DNA of 64,000 nucleotides from contig JAKPCO010000101.1 in the NCBI GenBank assembly GCA_029553285.1, positions 1 to 64,000 on the forward strand, given 5' to 3'. The DNA comes from Methanobacteriota archaeon (GTDB lineage: Archaea > Halobacteriota > Methanosarcinia > Methanotrichales > Methanotrichaceae). Positions 1 to 6,896 of this stretch are shown here, piece by piece; position 1 is the stretch's first letter, and each line of letters begins with the position of its first letter. Made by a program: the position numbers and the translations under genes. The notes beneath the pieces are model-generated. The model worked only from the letters and a program-made list of their open reading frames with translations. It did no database searches and was not told the origin of the DNA.

Positions 1-1
1 T

Positions 2-82
2 ACCTTATTTCTGCTGAAGAGAGGCAAGCTGGATAACGTAGAAATCAGAGTGCTTGATATCATCCAGCATCACCCTCTCTAA
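2..82 (+). CDS. Possible C-terminal tail of an upstream gene (partial)
   Basis: Frame 2 is open from the left edge to a TAA at 80-82. It encodes about 26 residues, mixed basic and hydrophobic, that look like an amphipathic helix and end in Gln-His-His-Pro-Leu. The other plus frames close earlier. This could be the tail of a regulator or another helical protein cut by the window edge. An open run this short is also expected by chance, so the call is weak and no function is proposed. Confidence 0.25.
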   Translation, partial: TLFLLKRGKLDNVEIRVLDIIQHHPL

Positions 83-122
83 ATTTCAGTGAACCAATTT
101 TATGCTCAGTTCTGGTTTTTAT

Positions 123-139
123 CTTATTCGGACAGGTCC
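123..139. repeat. Solo end of inverted-repeat element family A
   Basis: The bases match the terminal repeat (CTTATTCGGAC followed by AGGTCC) of the short elements at 633-717, 14750-14834 and 19542-19628. I cannot find a convincing second end within 100 bases on either side, so this is probably a degenerate or solo end. Confidence 0.4.
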
Positions 140-211
140 CCTCACACATGCAAAAAGACTAAATACCTTTTTGTACATAAGTACAATAACCTATTGGAGG
201 TTTGTGATAAA

Positions 212-289
212 ATGAAAAATGTCTTTCCGTACTGTATAGGTGTTCTCGCAGTAGCATGCGCGGCCATGTTTGTATCAGGTCTGCTGTGA
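212..289 (+). CDS. 25-aa hydrophobic microprotein
   Basis: An ATG at 212 opens 25 codons ending at TGA 287-289. A strong ribosome binding site (GGAGG at 197-201) lies about 10 bases upstream, and an AT-rich stretch before it could hold a promoter. The peptide is almost wholly hydrophobic after a short Met-Lys-Asn start, with two Cys and several Ala and Gly, so it would make a single membrane helix. Nothing around it suggests a partner, and I do not recognise a family. The binding site is the main reason to take it as a gene; it could also be a leader peptide. Confidence 0.4.
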   Translation: MKNVFPYCIGVLAVACAAMFVSGLL

Positions 290-632
290 TGCAATCCGGT
301 GCAGCTGAGAGATCAAACAATTTTTATTAAACCCCCATAACAGCCTGGTATTCCCATCATCTGACGGAAAGACTATAATCAGGCGAGCACTCTGTTTTCC
401 ATAGGTTTGCCTGCTGCCGGCCACCGACCGCCACCCAATACCCAAATGGTCCAGGAGAAGAGATCATGAATCATACGATAGGCATGTGTCGTATCATGAA
501 ACCAGCAGCGCTGAATCCTTCCAGACACATGGTCTCGCCCGAGGCTGCCGATTCCGGCAAAATAATCAGTGATCAGAGCCAGAGACCCCTTATTTTTGGC
601 GTGGGAGGTGAGCTTAACAGTCTCGCTATGGA
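290..632. other. Gene-poor stretch
   Basis: I see no convincing gene here. A minus-strand open frame covers much of it, but its first 28 or so codons lie inside the family A repeat at 633-717 and its composition is unlike a protein. A weak inverted repeat sits around 468-505 (CATACGAT and its near complement). Confidence 0.4.
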
Positions 633-717
633 GGTGCCCGAATAAGGAAGATGCGCTCGTAATAATCGGCATCTCAAACCTTGATATCTGGATAAGAACT
701 CTTATTCGGATAGGTCC
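633..717 (-). repeat. Family A short inverted-repeat element, copy 2
   Basis: An 85-bp unit bounded by inverted ends (GCCCGAATAAG and CTTATTCGGAT). Read on the minus strand it aligns almost end to end, at roughly three in four positions, with the copy at 19542-19628, including the interior. It contains no gene. The size and terminal repeats fit a non-autonomous miniature element or a mobile hairpin. Confidence 0.7.
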
Positions 718-730
718 CTGCAACCGAAAG

Positions 731-738
731 ATTTATAT
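731..738 (+). promoter_or_regulatory. TATA box of candidate small RNA
   Basis: ATTTATAT is preceded by a purine-rich BRE-like CCGAAAG. The expected start, about 25 bases downstream, falls near 758-760, just before a perfect 11-bp inverted repeat. No plausible protein start follows, so the promoter appears to serve an RNA. Confidence 0.45.
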
Positions 739-757
739 TCGACTATAGACGTAAGCA

Positions 758-835
758 AATGTGGCAAAAGTCGTACCATTTTCCTCCCTCCTACATCCCA
801 GACGACTTTTGCTCCCTCCTTTCATTTTCGCCATA
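758..835 (+). ncRNA. Candidate small RNA with CCTCC loop
   Basis: Positions 764-774 and 802-812 form a perfect 11-bp stem (GCAAAAGTCGT with ACGACTTTTGC). The 27-base loop is pyrimidine-rich and holds two overlapping CCTCC motifs at 783-791. Another CCTCC follows the stem at 815-819, before a T-rich tail. CCTCC matches the anti-Shine-Dalgarno end of 16S rRNA, so an RNA exposing it could pair with GGAGG ribosome binding sites. The stem could instead act as a transcription terminator for aroD on the opposite strand, although no long T-run is present on that side. Confidence 0.4.
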
Positions 836-860
836 TCAACATGGATTTAGCGGTTCAGCA

Positions 861-1541
861 TCATCTCGCGCCCAGGCACCTGAGAGCGGTATCCAGCTCC
901 CTGACGCTCATCTGTCCTGGTGCAGTGGGCTCTGTCACATAGCCGTAGGTCAGCACAGACCCATAGAGGGGGGCCACAACCCTCAGATGTCTACCAACAG
1001 CGCCCATACCGATCACGCACAACGGATGTGATTCATCAAGAAGAAGTCTCAGGAGATCCAGCGCCTCCCGCATGGAGTGCGGGGTGACAGCTATCTTCAC
1101 CACATCAGCGCCCGCGCTCCTGGCGTCCTCTATTATGGCCTGCACATCCTCCGGGATGCCGCTGAAGTCGTGGTATGATATAAGAGCAGGGCATGAGATG
1201 TTCTCCAGAAGCTGATCTCTCCCTGGCGCCATCAGCTCGATGTCGATGATATCGGAAAAGCGCGAGGCATCCATGAGAACACCTATCCGTCGCTCCTCAG
1301 ACCCCCTGAAGGAGCCGCCCTCTGATGAGATGCGATTTGTGGCCATAAGCGGCAGCGATACTGACGCCCTTATGTCCCTGATCACACCGGGATCATCGAG
1401 AAGATCGAGACGCACCTCTATGATGTCCGCCCCCTCTGACTCGGCGCTCCTCGCTGCGCGCTCCGCATCTGCCCCGAGCGAGGCGACGATCGCGGGGGTT
1501 CTGATTCTCAGGCTTCCAAGATCAAGCGTTCTGCGGCACAC
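861..1541 (-). CDS. aroD: 3-dehydroquinate dehydratase, type I
   Basis: Third shikimate step: dehydration of 3-dehydroquinate to 3-dehydroshikimate through a Schiff base. The 226-aa product has the type I barrel signature: an EVRLD strand near residue 44, a YHDF histidine about residue 120 and the Schiff-base lysine in VVKIAV about residue 150. Its length is normal for the archaeal form. The start is GTG at 1541 with a GGAG about ten bases upstream; no in-frame ATG lies nearby. It follows the DHQ synthase II gene by about 30 bases on the same strand, so the two should be cotranscribed. Confidence 0.93.
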   Translation of the reverse strand: MCRRTLDLGSLRIRTPAIVASLGADAERAARSAESEGADIIEVRLDLLDDPGVIRDIRASVSLPLMATNRISSEGGSFRGSEERRIGVLMDASRFSDIIDIELMAPGRDQLLENISCPALISYHDFSGIPEDVQAIIEDARSAGADVVKIAVTPHSMREALDLLRLLLDESHPLCVIGMGAVGRHLRVVAPLYGSVLTYGYVTEPTAPGQMSVRELDTALRCLGAR

Positions 1542-1571
1542 CTATCATGCATCTCCGCTGTTGCTTCTAAA

Positions 1572-2660
1572 TCATCTCTCGATTATCGTCTCATCGATGC
1601 TCATGCCGAAGTGCCTCGCGCTGCCCTCAACATGCACCAGAACCTTATCACCGGGTTTCAGCTCTGCCACCGATACCGGGGTTCCATCATGGGAAACGAG
1701 CTTTATCGTCTCGGCATTCTGCAAGAGCGTGCTCACCCTGTCGCCATCGACCTCTGCCTCGACCAGGATCATAGGCCTCCTCTCGATCTTGACCCTGCCG
1801 ACGACTGCGCTTCTCGTCATCCCGTCCCTGTCCACTATCGTGACCTCATCACCGCTCTTCAGCTCTGACAGGTACCGGGTTTTATCCCCCACCCTTATGT
1901 AGGCATGGACCGCCCCGGCGTTCACGCGGAACGGCCTTGCCGCGACATACGGACTCTCCTCGGCCTCGCTCTGTACCAGGAAGAACGCCCTCGACTGTGA
2001 GCCGACGAGCATCCCCTCGCCCCTCCGCATCAGGCTGCAGGTGTCGACGCATACCCTGTCGCCCATGCCGACCGGCCTGACAGAGACCACGGTCGCGGCC
2101 TTCAGGTCTATTCTGCTCATCCCAAGGCGCTCTGCGGCTGCCTGAACCCGCTTGATCTCAGAGGGGTCTCGGGTATCAAGGAGCACGCCATCAGCGCCGT
2201 GCTCGAGCGTGGAGAGGGCGACCTCTGCCTCCTCTGAGGAACGAACGCAGCTGATTATCCTGCAGTCATATCCCTGGAGCGCTGCGATCATGTTCTCCAG
2301 CGGTATCACCTTCCAGTCGGTTCCGACGACAAGGAGATAATCAACATGTTTGCCGAGCTCTGTGGCGAAGATCTCATCCTCCTTGGAGCGTATCTCGACA
2401 TACCCCCCGATGGGCCGGCCCATCTTCTCGGCGGCCTCGATCTGTTTCTCCCCTGGCAGTGATGCGTCCAGTATCAGAATATCCTCGGAGCCGCGCTCGC
2501 GGCCGAAGCATGCGATCTTAATGCTTCCGAGCTCCCTCACAAGATCGATGTGATCTCTGCTCACAACCACACAGTCGAAGCCGGACTCGAGCGCCGTGGT
2601 TATCAGCGGCTTTACATCATCCCATTCAGGTGCAAGCGCCATGAGCCAATTCTCTTTCAT
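1572..2660 (-). CDS. aroB': 3-dehydroquinate synthase II (archaeal)
   Basis: This 362-aa protein matches the archaeal DHQ synthase II family (the Methanocaldococcus MJ1249 type). That family makes 3-dehydroquinate by oxidative deamination and cyclisation of 2-amino-3,7-dideoxy-D-threo-hept-6-ulosonate, bypassing the E4P/DAHP route. Family-like features are the N-terminal Lys-Glu-Asn-Trp start, the repeated acidic-hydrophobic strands of the first half, and a C-terminal domain rich in DGxxR and GDxV turns. ATG 2660 follows GGGGAGGT. A TATA-like TTAATATA lies about 100 bases upstream, giving a leader of some 75 bases. The partner that makes the aminosugar precursor is not in the window. Confidence 0.92.
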   Translation of the reverse strand: MKENWLMALAPEWDDVKPLITTALESGFDCVVVSRDHIDLVRELGSIKIACFGRERGSEDILILDASLPGEKQIEAAEKMGRPIGGYVEIRSKEDEIFATELGKHVDYLLVVGTDWKVIPLENMIAALQGYDCRIISCVRSSEEAEVALSTLEHGADGVLLDTRDPSEIKRVQAAAERLGMSRIDLKAATVVSVRPVGMGDRVCVDTCSLMRRGEGMLVGSQSRAFFLVQSEAEESPYVAARPFRVNAGAVHAYIRVGDKTRYLSELKSGDEVTIVDRDGMTRSAVVGRVKIERRPMILVEAEVDGDRVSTLLQNAETIKLVSHDGTPVSVAELKPGDKVLVHVEGSARHFGMSIDETIIER

Positions 2661-2829
2661 AATACCTCCCCGTGTGCAGGGATGGACTCAGAGCCTCGAG
2701 CCAGACTGGCTGGCATGAGGTTTCCTCAACGGTATGCTACTCAGACTCATGCCTGTATATTAACCCTCGGGCCGGGTGGAAGAGCACCGGATATCACCGC
2801 CTTCGGGAGAGGCTTACACATTATCTTAA

Positions 2830-2948
2830 CGCTCTTATCCATCTGATGACTTGCCCAAAAGGGCACTGGTCCTGCTATGCATCCTTGGTGAATGAATGCT
2901 TACAGCAGCCGCACCACACAGTCTCCAAGTTCCCAACACATAAGAGCG
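2830..2948 (+). repeat. Family B short inverted-repeat element, copy 1
   Basis: A 119-bp unit bounded by CGCTCTTAT and ATAAGAGCG. The interior (TGATGACTTGCC near the left end, GCAGCCGCACCAC and AAGTTCCCAACACA near the right) is shared with the copies at 5411, 5545, 5701, 9588, 24020 and 47454. It contains no gene. Confidence 0.8.
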
Positions 2949-3185
2949 TATCTTGATTGCGCTGAGGGCCCTTGAAATAGCTAGGCGTGCCGGAGCGCAG
3001 AAAGCCGCATCCTCAGATATCACAAGGCTTATAATGATTCAGGAGTTATTTTTACATGGAAATCTGAGGCATCCTGGTCTCTGCGGATGCCAGAACGCCT
3101 TTAAAATTACGGGTATGCATGATGGGGAGATGGGGCAGATATGATGATGCCGGTTATGTGTCCTTGTCGAGGGGTCGGATAAAGC
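2949..3185. other. Intergenic stretch before the TIR gene
   Basis: Directly after repeat B1 a plus-strand frame beginning TTG at 2953 reads like a real helix for about 24 residues and then degrades. It may be the remnant of a gene. A TATA-like TTTAAAATTA near 3101 could serve the TIR gene. Nothing else is recognisable. Confidence 0.35.
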
Positions 3186-3749
3186 ATGATCTCCAGGGTT
3201 TACATCTCTTACAGCCAGCCTGACGCTGATCTTGCAGGAGAGCTCAGCTCTGCGCTCTATCGCATCTGTATCGATACGCTCACGTCTCAATTCGTATACC
3301 ATCGCGGCATCTCCAGGGGAGGGTGGGCATCCTTCGGCATAAGATCATCGGAATGCTTTGTGCCCATCCTGACGTCAAACTCGATATTCTCCAGGACGGT
3401 CAACATGGAGATCGGATTTGCCAAGGCCACAGACCACCTCATAATTCCGATCGCAGAGGATGGGGTGGAGATGCCATTCTTCATCGAGGATGTTGTCCCA
3501 ATCACATTTTCGTCCGGCGCATTCGCGAATGCAGTGGCAGATCTGATAAGGATCGTCAGATCCCTCACCAGGCTGGAGTGGCTCAGGGTCAGGTGCCCTA
3601 TATGCAGAGAGGAGATGACGCAGTACCTCACACCCCAGGAGAACGTGGACCGCGCAATAAGCGAGAACAGATACCTTGAGACTGCATGCTCTTTCTGTGA
3701 GGCTGCGATCTCGCTCGACCCGAGGACCTTCTCGCCAGTCACAGATTGA
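3186..3749 (+). CDS. TIR-domain protein with C-terminal zinc knuckle
   Basis: 187 aa. Residues 1-125 form a TIR fold: VYISYS strand, the DADLAGEL helix, VPILTSNSI, and NMEIGFA, which carries the glutamate (E75) where NADase-type TIR domains place their catalytic Glu. Residues 137-140 (CPIC) and 168-171 (CSFC) form two Cys pairs able to bind zinc. TIR proteins in prokaryotes are mostly signalling or NAD-consuming defence effectors. This one stands alone, with no STING, Argonaute, SIR2 or NLR partner beside it. The ATG at 3186 lacks a good ribosome site but fits the domain start exactly. Its neighbours are repeat elements and a metal permease. TIR fold is fairly sure; activity is unknown. Confidence 0.75.
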   Translation: MISRVYISYSQPDADLAGELSSALYRICIDTLTSQFVYHRGISRGGWASFGIRSSECFVPILTSNSIFSRTVNMEIGFAKATDHLIIPIAEDGVEMPFFIEDVVPITFSSGAFANAVADLIRIVRSLTRLEWLRVRCPICREEMTQYLTPQENVDRAISENRYLETACSFCEAAISLDPRTFSPVTD

Positions 3750-3953
3750 AGATCCTGATGCAGGGGAGATGAAGAGAGCTGCAATCTTCCGATCGCGTTG
3801 AACACCACGCTGCGAAGATATGATCTCCACCCCTGCATACATGCACTCTCTGAGATCCACGCTCATCAGAGAAGCTCATTGCCTTGGATGGAGCGCTCCG
3901 CCTCCATCACTGCCTGAAGACGGTGGCCCTCTCCACTCCTGCAGATTAAAAAT

Positions 3954-4892
3954 CTACATGAGGTTTGCCAGGTAACCTGCGGCCACTGCTGTTGTGAATA
4001 TGGTGAGCACGAATGCCGCAAGCAGCCGCTTCTCGAACATTGCCGACAGCAGGGAGAGCTCGGGAATGCTTGCGCCAGCACCACCTATGACGAGCGCGAG
4101 CACAGCCCCGACGCTCATGCCCTTCCCGATGAGAGCCAGGCCGATTGGGAGGATCGTCTCAGCCCTGATGTAGAGGGGGATGCCGATGAGGGCAGCCGCA
4201 GGGATGGCGAGAGGGTTGTCCCGCCCAGCAATCTGGACGACAAGATCTGACGGCACAAAACCGTAAATGAACGCCCCAATACCTGCGCCAAACAGAAGGT
4301 ACGGCATGAGCTGACGGAAGAGGTCGAGAGCAAAATCAGCTGATCTCCGTATCCTCGATCCTGCATCCTGCGCTGGCTGATCATCTCTCACAAAAGCCAC
4401 AGCTTTCACCTGCGATTCGAAGCCGAGGGCATCCAGTACCAGACCGGCCGAAACCGCCACCACAAAGGTCACGATGAGGTACAGCAGAGCAACCCTCCAT
4501 CCAAGCAGCACAAGGAAGAGCGATAATATGACGGGATTCAGCAGTGGGGAAGAGAACAGAAACGCCATGCAGGCTGCAAATGGGACTCCGGCATTTAGCA
4601 TCCCAAGAAGCAGCGGTATTGTGGAGCAGGAGCAGAACGGCGTAAGCGCACCAAAGGCAGCACCTAAAACGCTGCCTGCAACGATGTGTCTGCCGCCAAG
4701 AGCTCTCTTTACGATCTCATCCGGCACATACTCGTGAATGAGTCCCACGAGAAAGGTCACACCTATGAACAGAACGGTCAGTTCTAATGCGATCTTCACA
4801 AAGAAATCGATGGCTACCACCAAATTGTCATGAAACACTCCGACCACCCCCAGAGCCTGATGCAGGCAAGAGATCAGGTATCCTGCATCCAA
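3954..4892 (-). CDS. ArsP/UPF0718-type permease
   Basis: A 312-aa polytopic membrane protein with about eight to ten hydrophobic segments. The TPFCSCST motif (C87, C89), followed by a SPLLNPVIL helix, is the hallmark of the UPF0718/ArsP permease family. ArsP members export trivalent organoarsenicals, and other members are linked to metal or thiol export. The gene begins 20 bases after the stop of a small Cys-Cys protein, so the two form an operon. The substrate cannot be told from sequence: a metal, a metalloid or an organic thiol are all possible. No arsR-like regulator is adjacent. Confidence 0.85.
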   Translation of the reverse strand: MDAGYLISCLHQALGVVGVFHDNLVVAIDFFVKIALELTVLFIGVTFLVGLIHEYVPDEIVKRALGGRHIVAGSVLGAAFGALTPFCSCSTIPLLLGMLNAGVPFAACMAFLFSSPLLNPVILSLFLVLLGWRVALLYLIVTFVVAVSAGLVLDALGFESQVKAVAFVRDDQPAQDAGSRIRRSADFALDLFRQLMPYLLFGAGIGAFIYGFVPSDLVVQIAGRDNPLAIPAAALIGIPLYIRAETILPIGLALIGKGMSVGAVLALVIGGAGASIPELSLLSAMFEKRLLAAFVLTIFTTAVAAGYLANLM

Positions 4893-4912
4893 AAATATGT
4901 AAATGACCGGCT

Positions 4913-5191
4913 CTACTTCGTTCTGGCCTCGTAGTACCGCCTGTACTCCCTCAAGAAGGCCTCTTTGTACAGCTGTTCCGCACCCTCAGCGATGTAGTTG
5001 AATTTCCTGAGGTCTTTTACAAGCTCGTCGCCGATCGACTCATCAGGCGTTTTTCCCTTTCTGAAATACTCCTGGAAGACCTCGTTCATTCCCATGATAC
5101 CTATGAGGCGACCTCCGACGTTTATCTGCTGGAGGCTGATAACACGCCCGCAGCAACCGCCACTCATCCTGCCAAAGATCTTGTCCAGCAA
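4913..5191 (-). CDS. Small Cys-Cys protein of the permease operon
   Basis: 92 aa. The N-terminus has a GGCCG motif (vicinal cysteines 13 and 14), followed by a strand-turn segment (VGGRLIGIMG) and a charged helical C-terminal half rich in Tyr, Arg and Glu. Vicinal cysteines suit binding of a soft metal or metalloid, or thiol redox chemistry, which fits the CSC-motif permease next door; this role is inference. The start is TTG at 5191 with GGTGA about five bases upstream. An ATG at 5167 would leave the Cys pair only five or six residues from the N-terminus. I do not recognise a named family. Confidence 0.75.
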   Translation of the reverse strand: MLDKIFGRMSGGCCGRVISLQQINVGGRLIGIMGMNEVFQEYFRKGKTPDESIGDELVKDLRKFNYIAEGAEQLYKEAFLREYRRYYEARTK

Positions 5192-5410
5192 GCCATCACC
5201 CAGAACGTATCGATACTAATTGATATATAAACATTGTGAACGGCAATTTTGTTGATTTTGTAAAGCTGAATGGAGAATACATATCTATAAATGTTGATGC
5301 AAAGTGATCACATTAAAGCCCGGATCAACGAGGACTGACGGCATCCACCACACGATCTCATCATCTGCCACCGGTTAATGCTGTTTGACGCAAGAATATA
5401 TCAATAATTT
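5192..5410. other. Upstream region of the permease operon
   Basis: AT-rich. It holds TATA-like stretches near 5220-5230 on the minus strand, suitable for the permease operon. No gene is seen. It runs into an array of three family B elements at 5411-5824. Confidence 0.35.
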
Positions 5411-5532
5411 CGCTCTTGTCCATTTGATGACTTGTCTGAAGGGGCAGGGGTCATGCTGTGCGTTCGTTTCGACGAATGATGCTTTCAGCGACCACATTGC
5501 ATGCTCTGCAAGTTGCTACGCACATAAGAGCG
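5411..5532 (+). repeat. Family B element, copy 2
   Basis: 122 bp with ends CGCTCTTGT and ATAAGAGCG. It is the first of three copies in a 414-bp cluster, and its interior aligns with copy 3 along most of its length. It contains no gene. Confidence 0.8.
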
Positions 5533-5544
5533 AATAATTTTACA

Positions 5545-5668
5545 CGCTCTTATCCATGTGATAACTTGCTCGTAGAAGCACTGGTCCTGCCATGCATTCT
5601 TGGTGAATGAATAAGTGCGTTCAGCAACCACACTGCACGACCTGCAAGTTGCCAAACACATAAGAGCG
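5545..5668 (+). repeat. Family B element, copy 3
   Basis: 124 bp with ends CGCTCTTAT and ATAAGAGCG, in the same orientation as copy 2 and separated from it by 12 AT-rich bases. It closely resembles copy 1, including the ATGCATTCTTGGTGAATGAA core. Confidence 0.8.
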
Positions 5669-5700
5669 AAGAGTGTTTCAAGATAATGCTCTTGTAAAAT

Positions 5701-5824
5701 CGCTCTTAGGTATTCAGCAACTTGAAAGACATGCAAGCTTGTTGCTGAATGCAATCATTCTCTCACCACGAGCGCATAGCATGACTTGTGCCTCTTCGGG
5801 CAAGTTATCTGATGGATAAGAGCG
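5701..5824 (-). repeat. Family B element, copy 4 (inverted)
   Basis: 124 bp in opposite orientation to copies 2 and 3. The left end is CGCTCTTAG and the right end TGATGGATAAGAGCG. The interior carries TTGCTGAATGCAATCATTC, shared with copy 8 at 47454. Confidence 0.8.
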
Positions 5825-5939
5825 CATTGTATTATGTTGCATAGGAATCCTCAACCCATGTAATCGCATCAGCGGTCGTGTGCTCGCATCTTATAGAGGC
5901 ATGCTACCCATAATCGCAACGTGCCCGCGATCAGCGGTC
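5825..5939. other. Short spacer
   Basis: Between the repeat cluster and the end of the methyltransferase gene. I see no gene or clear signal. Confidence 0.3.
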
Positions 5940-6881
5940 TCAATTCCTCCGTCCGAGATACACCCACTGATCGTATACGGCTATGGAGCTGCTGTTGTCG
6001 ATCAGACTGCCCTTCCAGCCGAGACCCCCGAGAAGATCTGCGATCCTCTCAGCCTCCCTCTTAGAGTACACCGTGTAGAGGAGCGTGCTCCTGGCGAGAG
6101 ATGATGATTTGACTATTATATCCCTCCAGATATGCCAGTTCGAGTCATCTATCAACCCAACCATGAATCCGATCACAGCATCGAAGCTCTCCCTCCTGAA
6201 GAACCTCGGCAGGAGCCTGGCATCCAGCACGAACGTCCTGAGGGGGTCCAGAGCGCCAGCCCTCAGACCCTGGCACACCTCGCACCGGTCTATGTCCATT
6301 GCCCATGGATCTGTTCCGAGCTTCCTGAGAACACATGTCCCAATTCCGCTTCCGCATCCAACCTCAAGCACCCGGGAGCCATCATCCAGCACATCCTCGA
6401 GGAGCTCTTTCAGCATGCTCTCAAGTCTCGATTTCCTGTCCTCTGGATGATGGACAGCTCCGCTCTCAGCACACCCCTCGCAGAATATGCCCTCCATCAG
6501 CGATACCGAGAGGCACTCCACTATGGCCTGGAAGAGCTCATCCGCATCTGCATCGACCCTCTCGCAATCCATGCTTTTGATGAGATCCATCACCGGTCTG
6601 CTCTCTGAGTAGAGATCTGTCATGAGGATCCAGAGATCCTGAGGCTCAGAGTACAGCGCAAGAGCCCTGTCATTTACAGCAATGGCGCGATCGAAATCAC
6701 CGGCCTCAGCCACAATATTTCTTGTGACCGGGAGCCATATGAGGTCCTCGAGGGATTCCTCCGCAAGGAAGACGCACTCGTCCTCTCCGAGATGAAGCAT
6801 ACTGTTGATAAGCACAGAATTATGCTGTGAGCCCGCGAATATGAACCTTCGCATCAGAGCCGCTTGGGAGGCACCATCCAT
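5940..6881 (-). CDS. SAM-dependent methyltransferase with novel N-terminal domain
   Basis: About 313 aa. The C-terminal half is a class I methyltransferase: motif I VLEVGCGSG near residue 168, an acidic AMDID strand and an AVIGFMVGLIDD motif IV region. The first 140 residues form a separate helical domain with no recognised signature. The gene starts about 15 bases after the methanogenesis marker 8 stop, so it is cotranscribed with it. I chose ATG 6881; GTG 6887 and an internal ATG at 6854 are also possible, and none has a strong ribosome site. Its substrate is unknown. Pairing with marker 8 suggests a role in methanogenesis, such as modifying a cofactor or a methyl-coenzyme M reductase-related protein; this is inference. 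Confidence 0.8.
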   Translation of the reverse strand: MDGASQAALMRRFIFAGSQHNSVLINSMLHLGEDECVFLAEESLEDLIWLPVTRNIVAEAGDFDRAIAVNDRALALYSEPQDLWILMTDLYSESRPVMDLIKSMDCERVDADADELFQAIVECLSVSLMEGIFCEGCAESGAVHHPEDRKSRLESMLKELLEDVLDDGSRVLEVGCGSGIGTCVLRKLGTDPWAMDIDRCEVCQGLRAGALDPLRTFVLDARLLPRFFRRESFDAVIGFMVGLIDDSNWHIWRDIIVKSSSLARSTLLYTVYSKREAERIADLLGGLGWKGSLIDNSSSIAVYDQWVYLGRRN

Positions 6882-6896
6882 GCGCACGGCGGGAGA

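Noticed and set aside
379-723. 114-aa minus-strand open frame
   Set aside because: Its first 28 codons fall in the family A repeat, composition is not protein-like and there is no ribosome site.
2953-3144. 63-aa plus-strand frame beginning TTG after repeat B1
   Set aside because: The first 24 residues look like a helix, but the rest is poor and no family is recognised. Kept only as a possible relic.
5411-5824. CRISPR array
   Set aside because: Units are 120 bp with inverted ends and mixed orientation, and there are no unique spacers of constant size.
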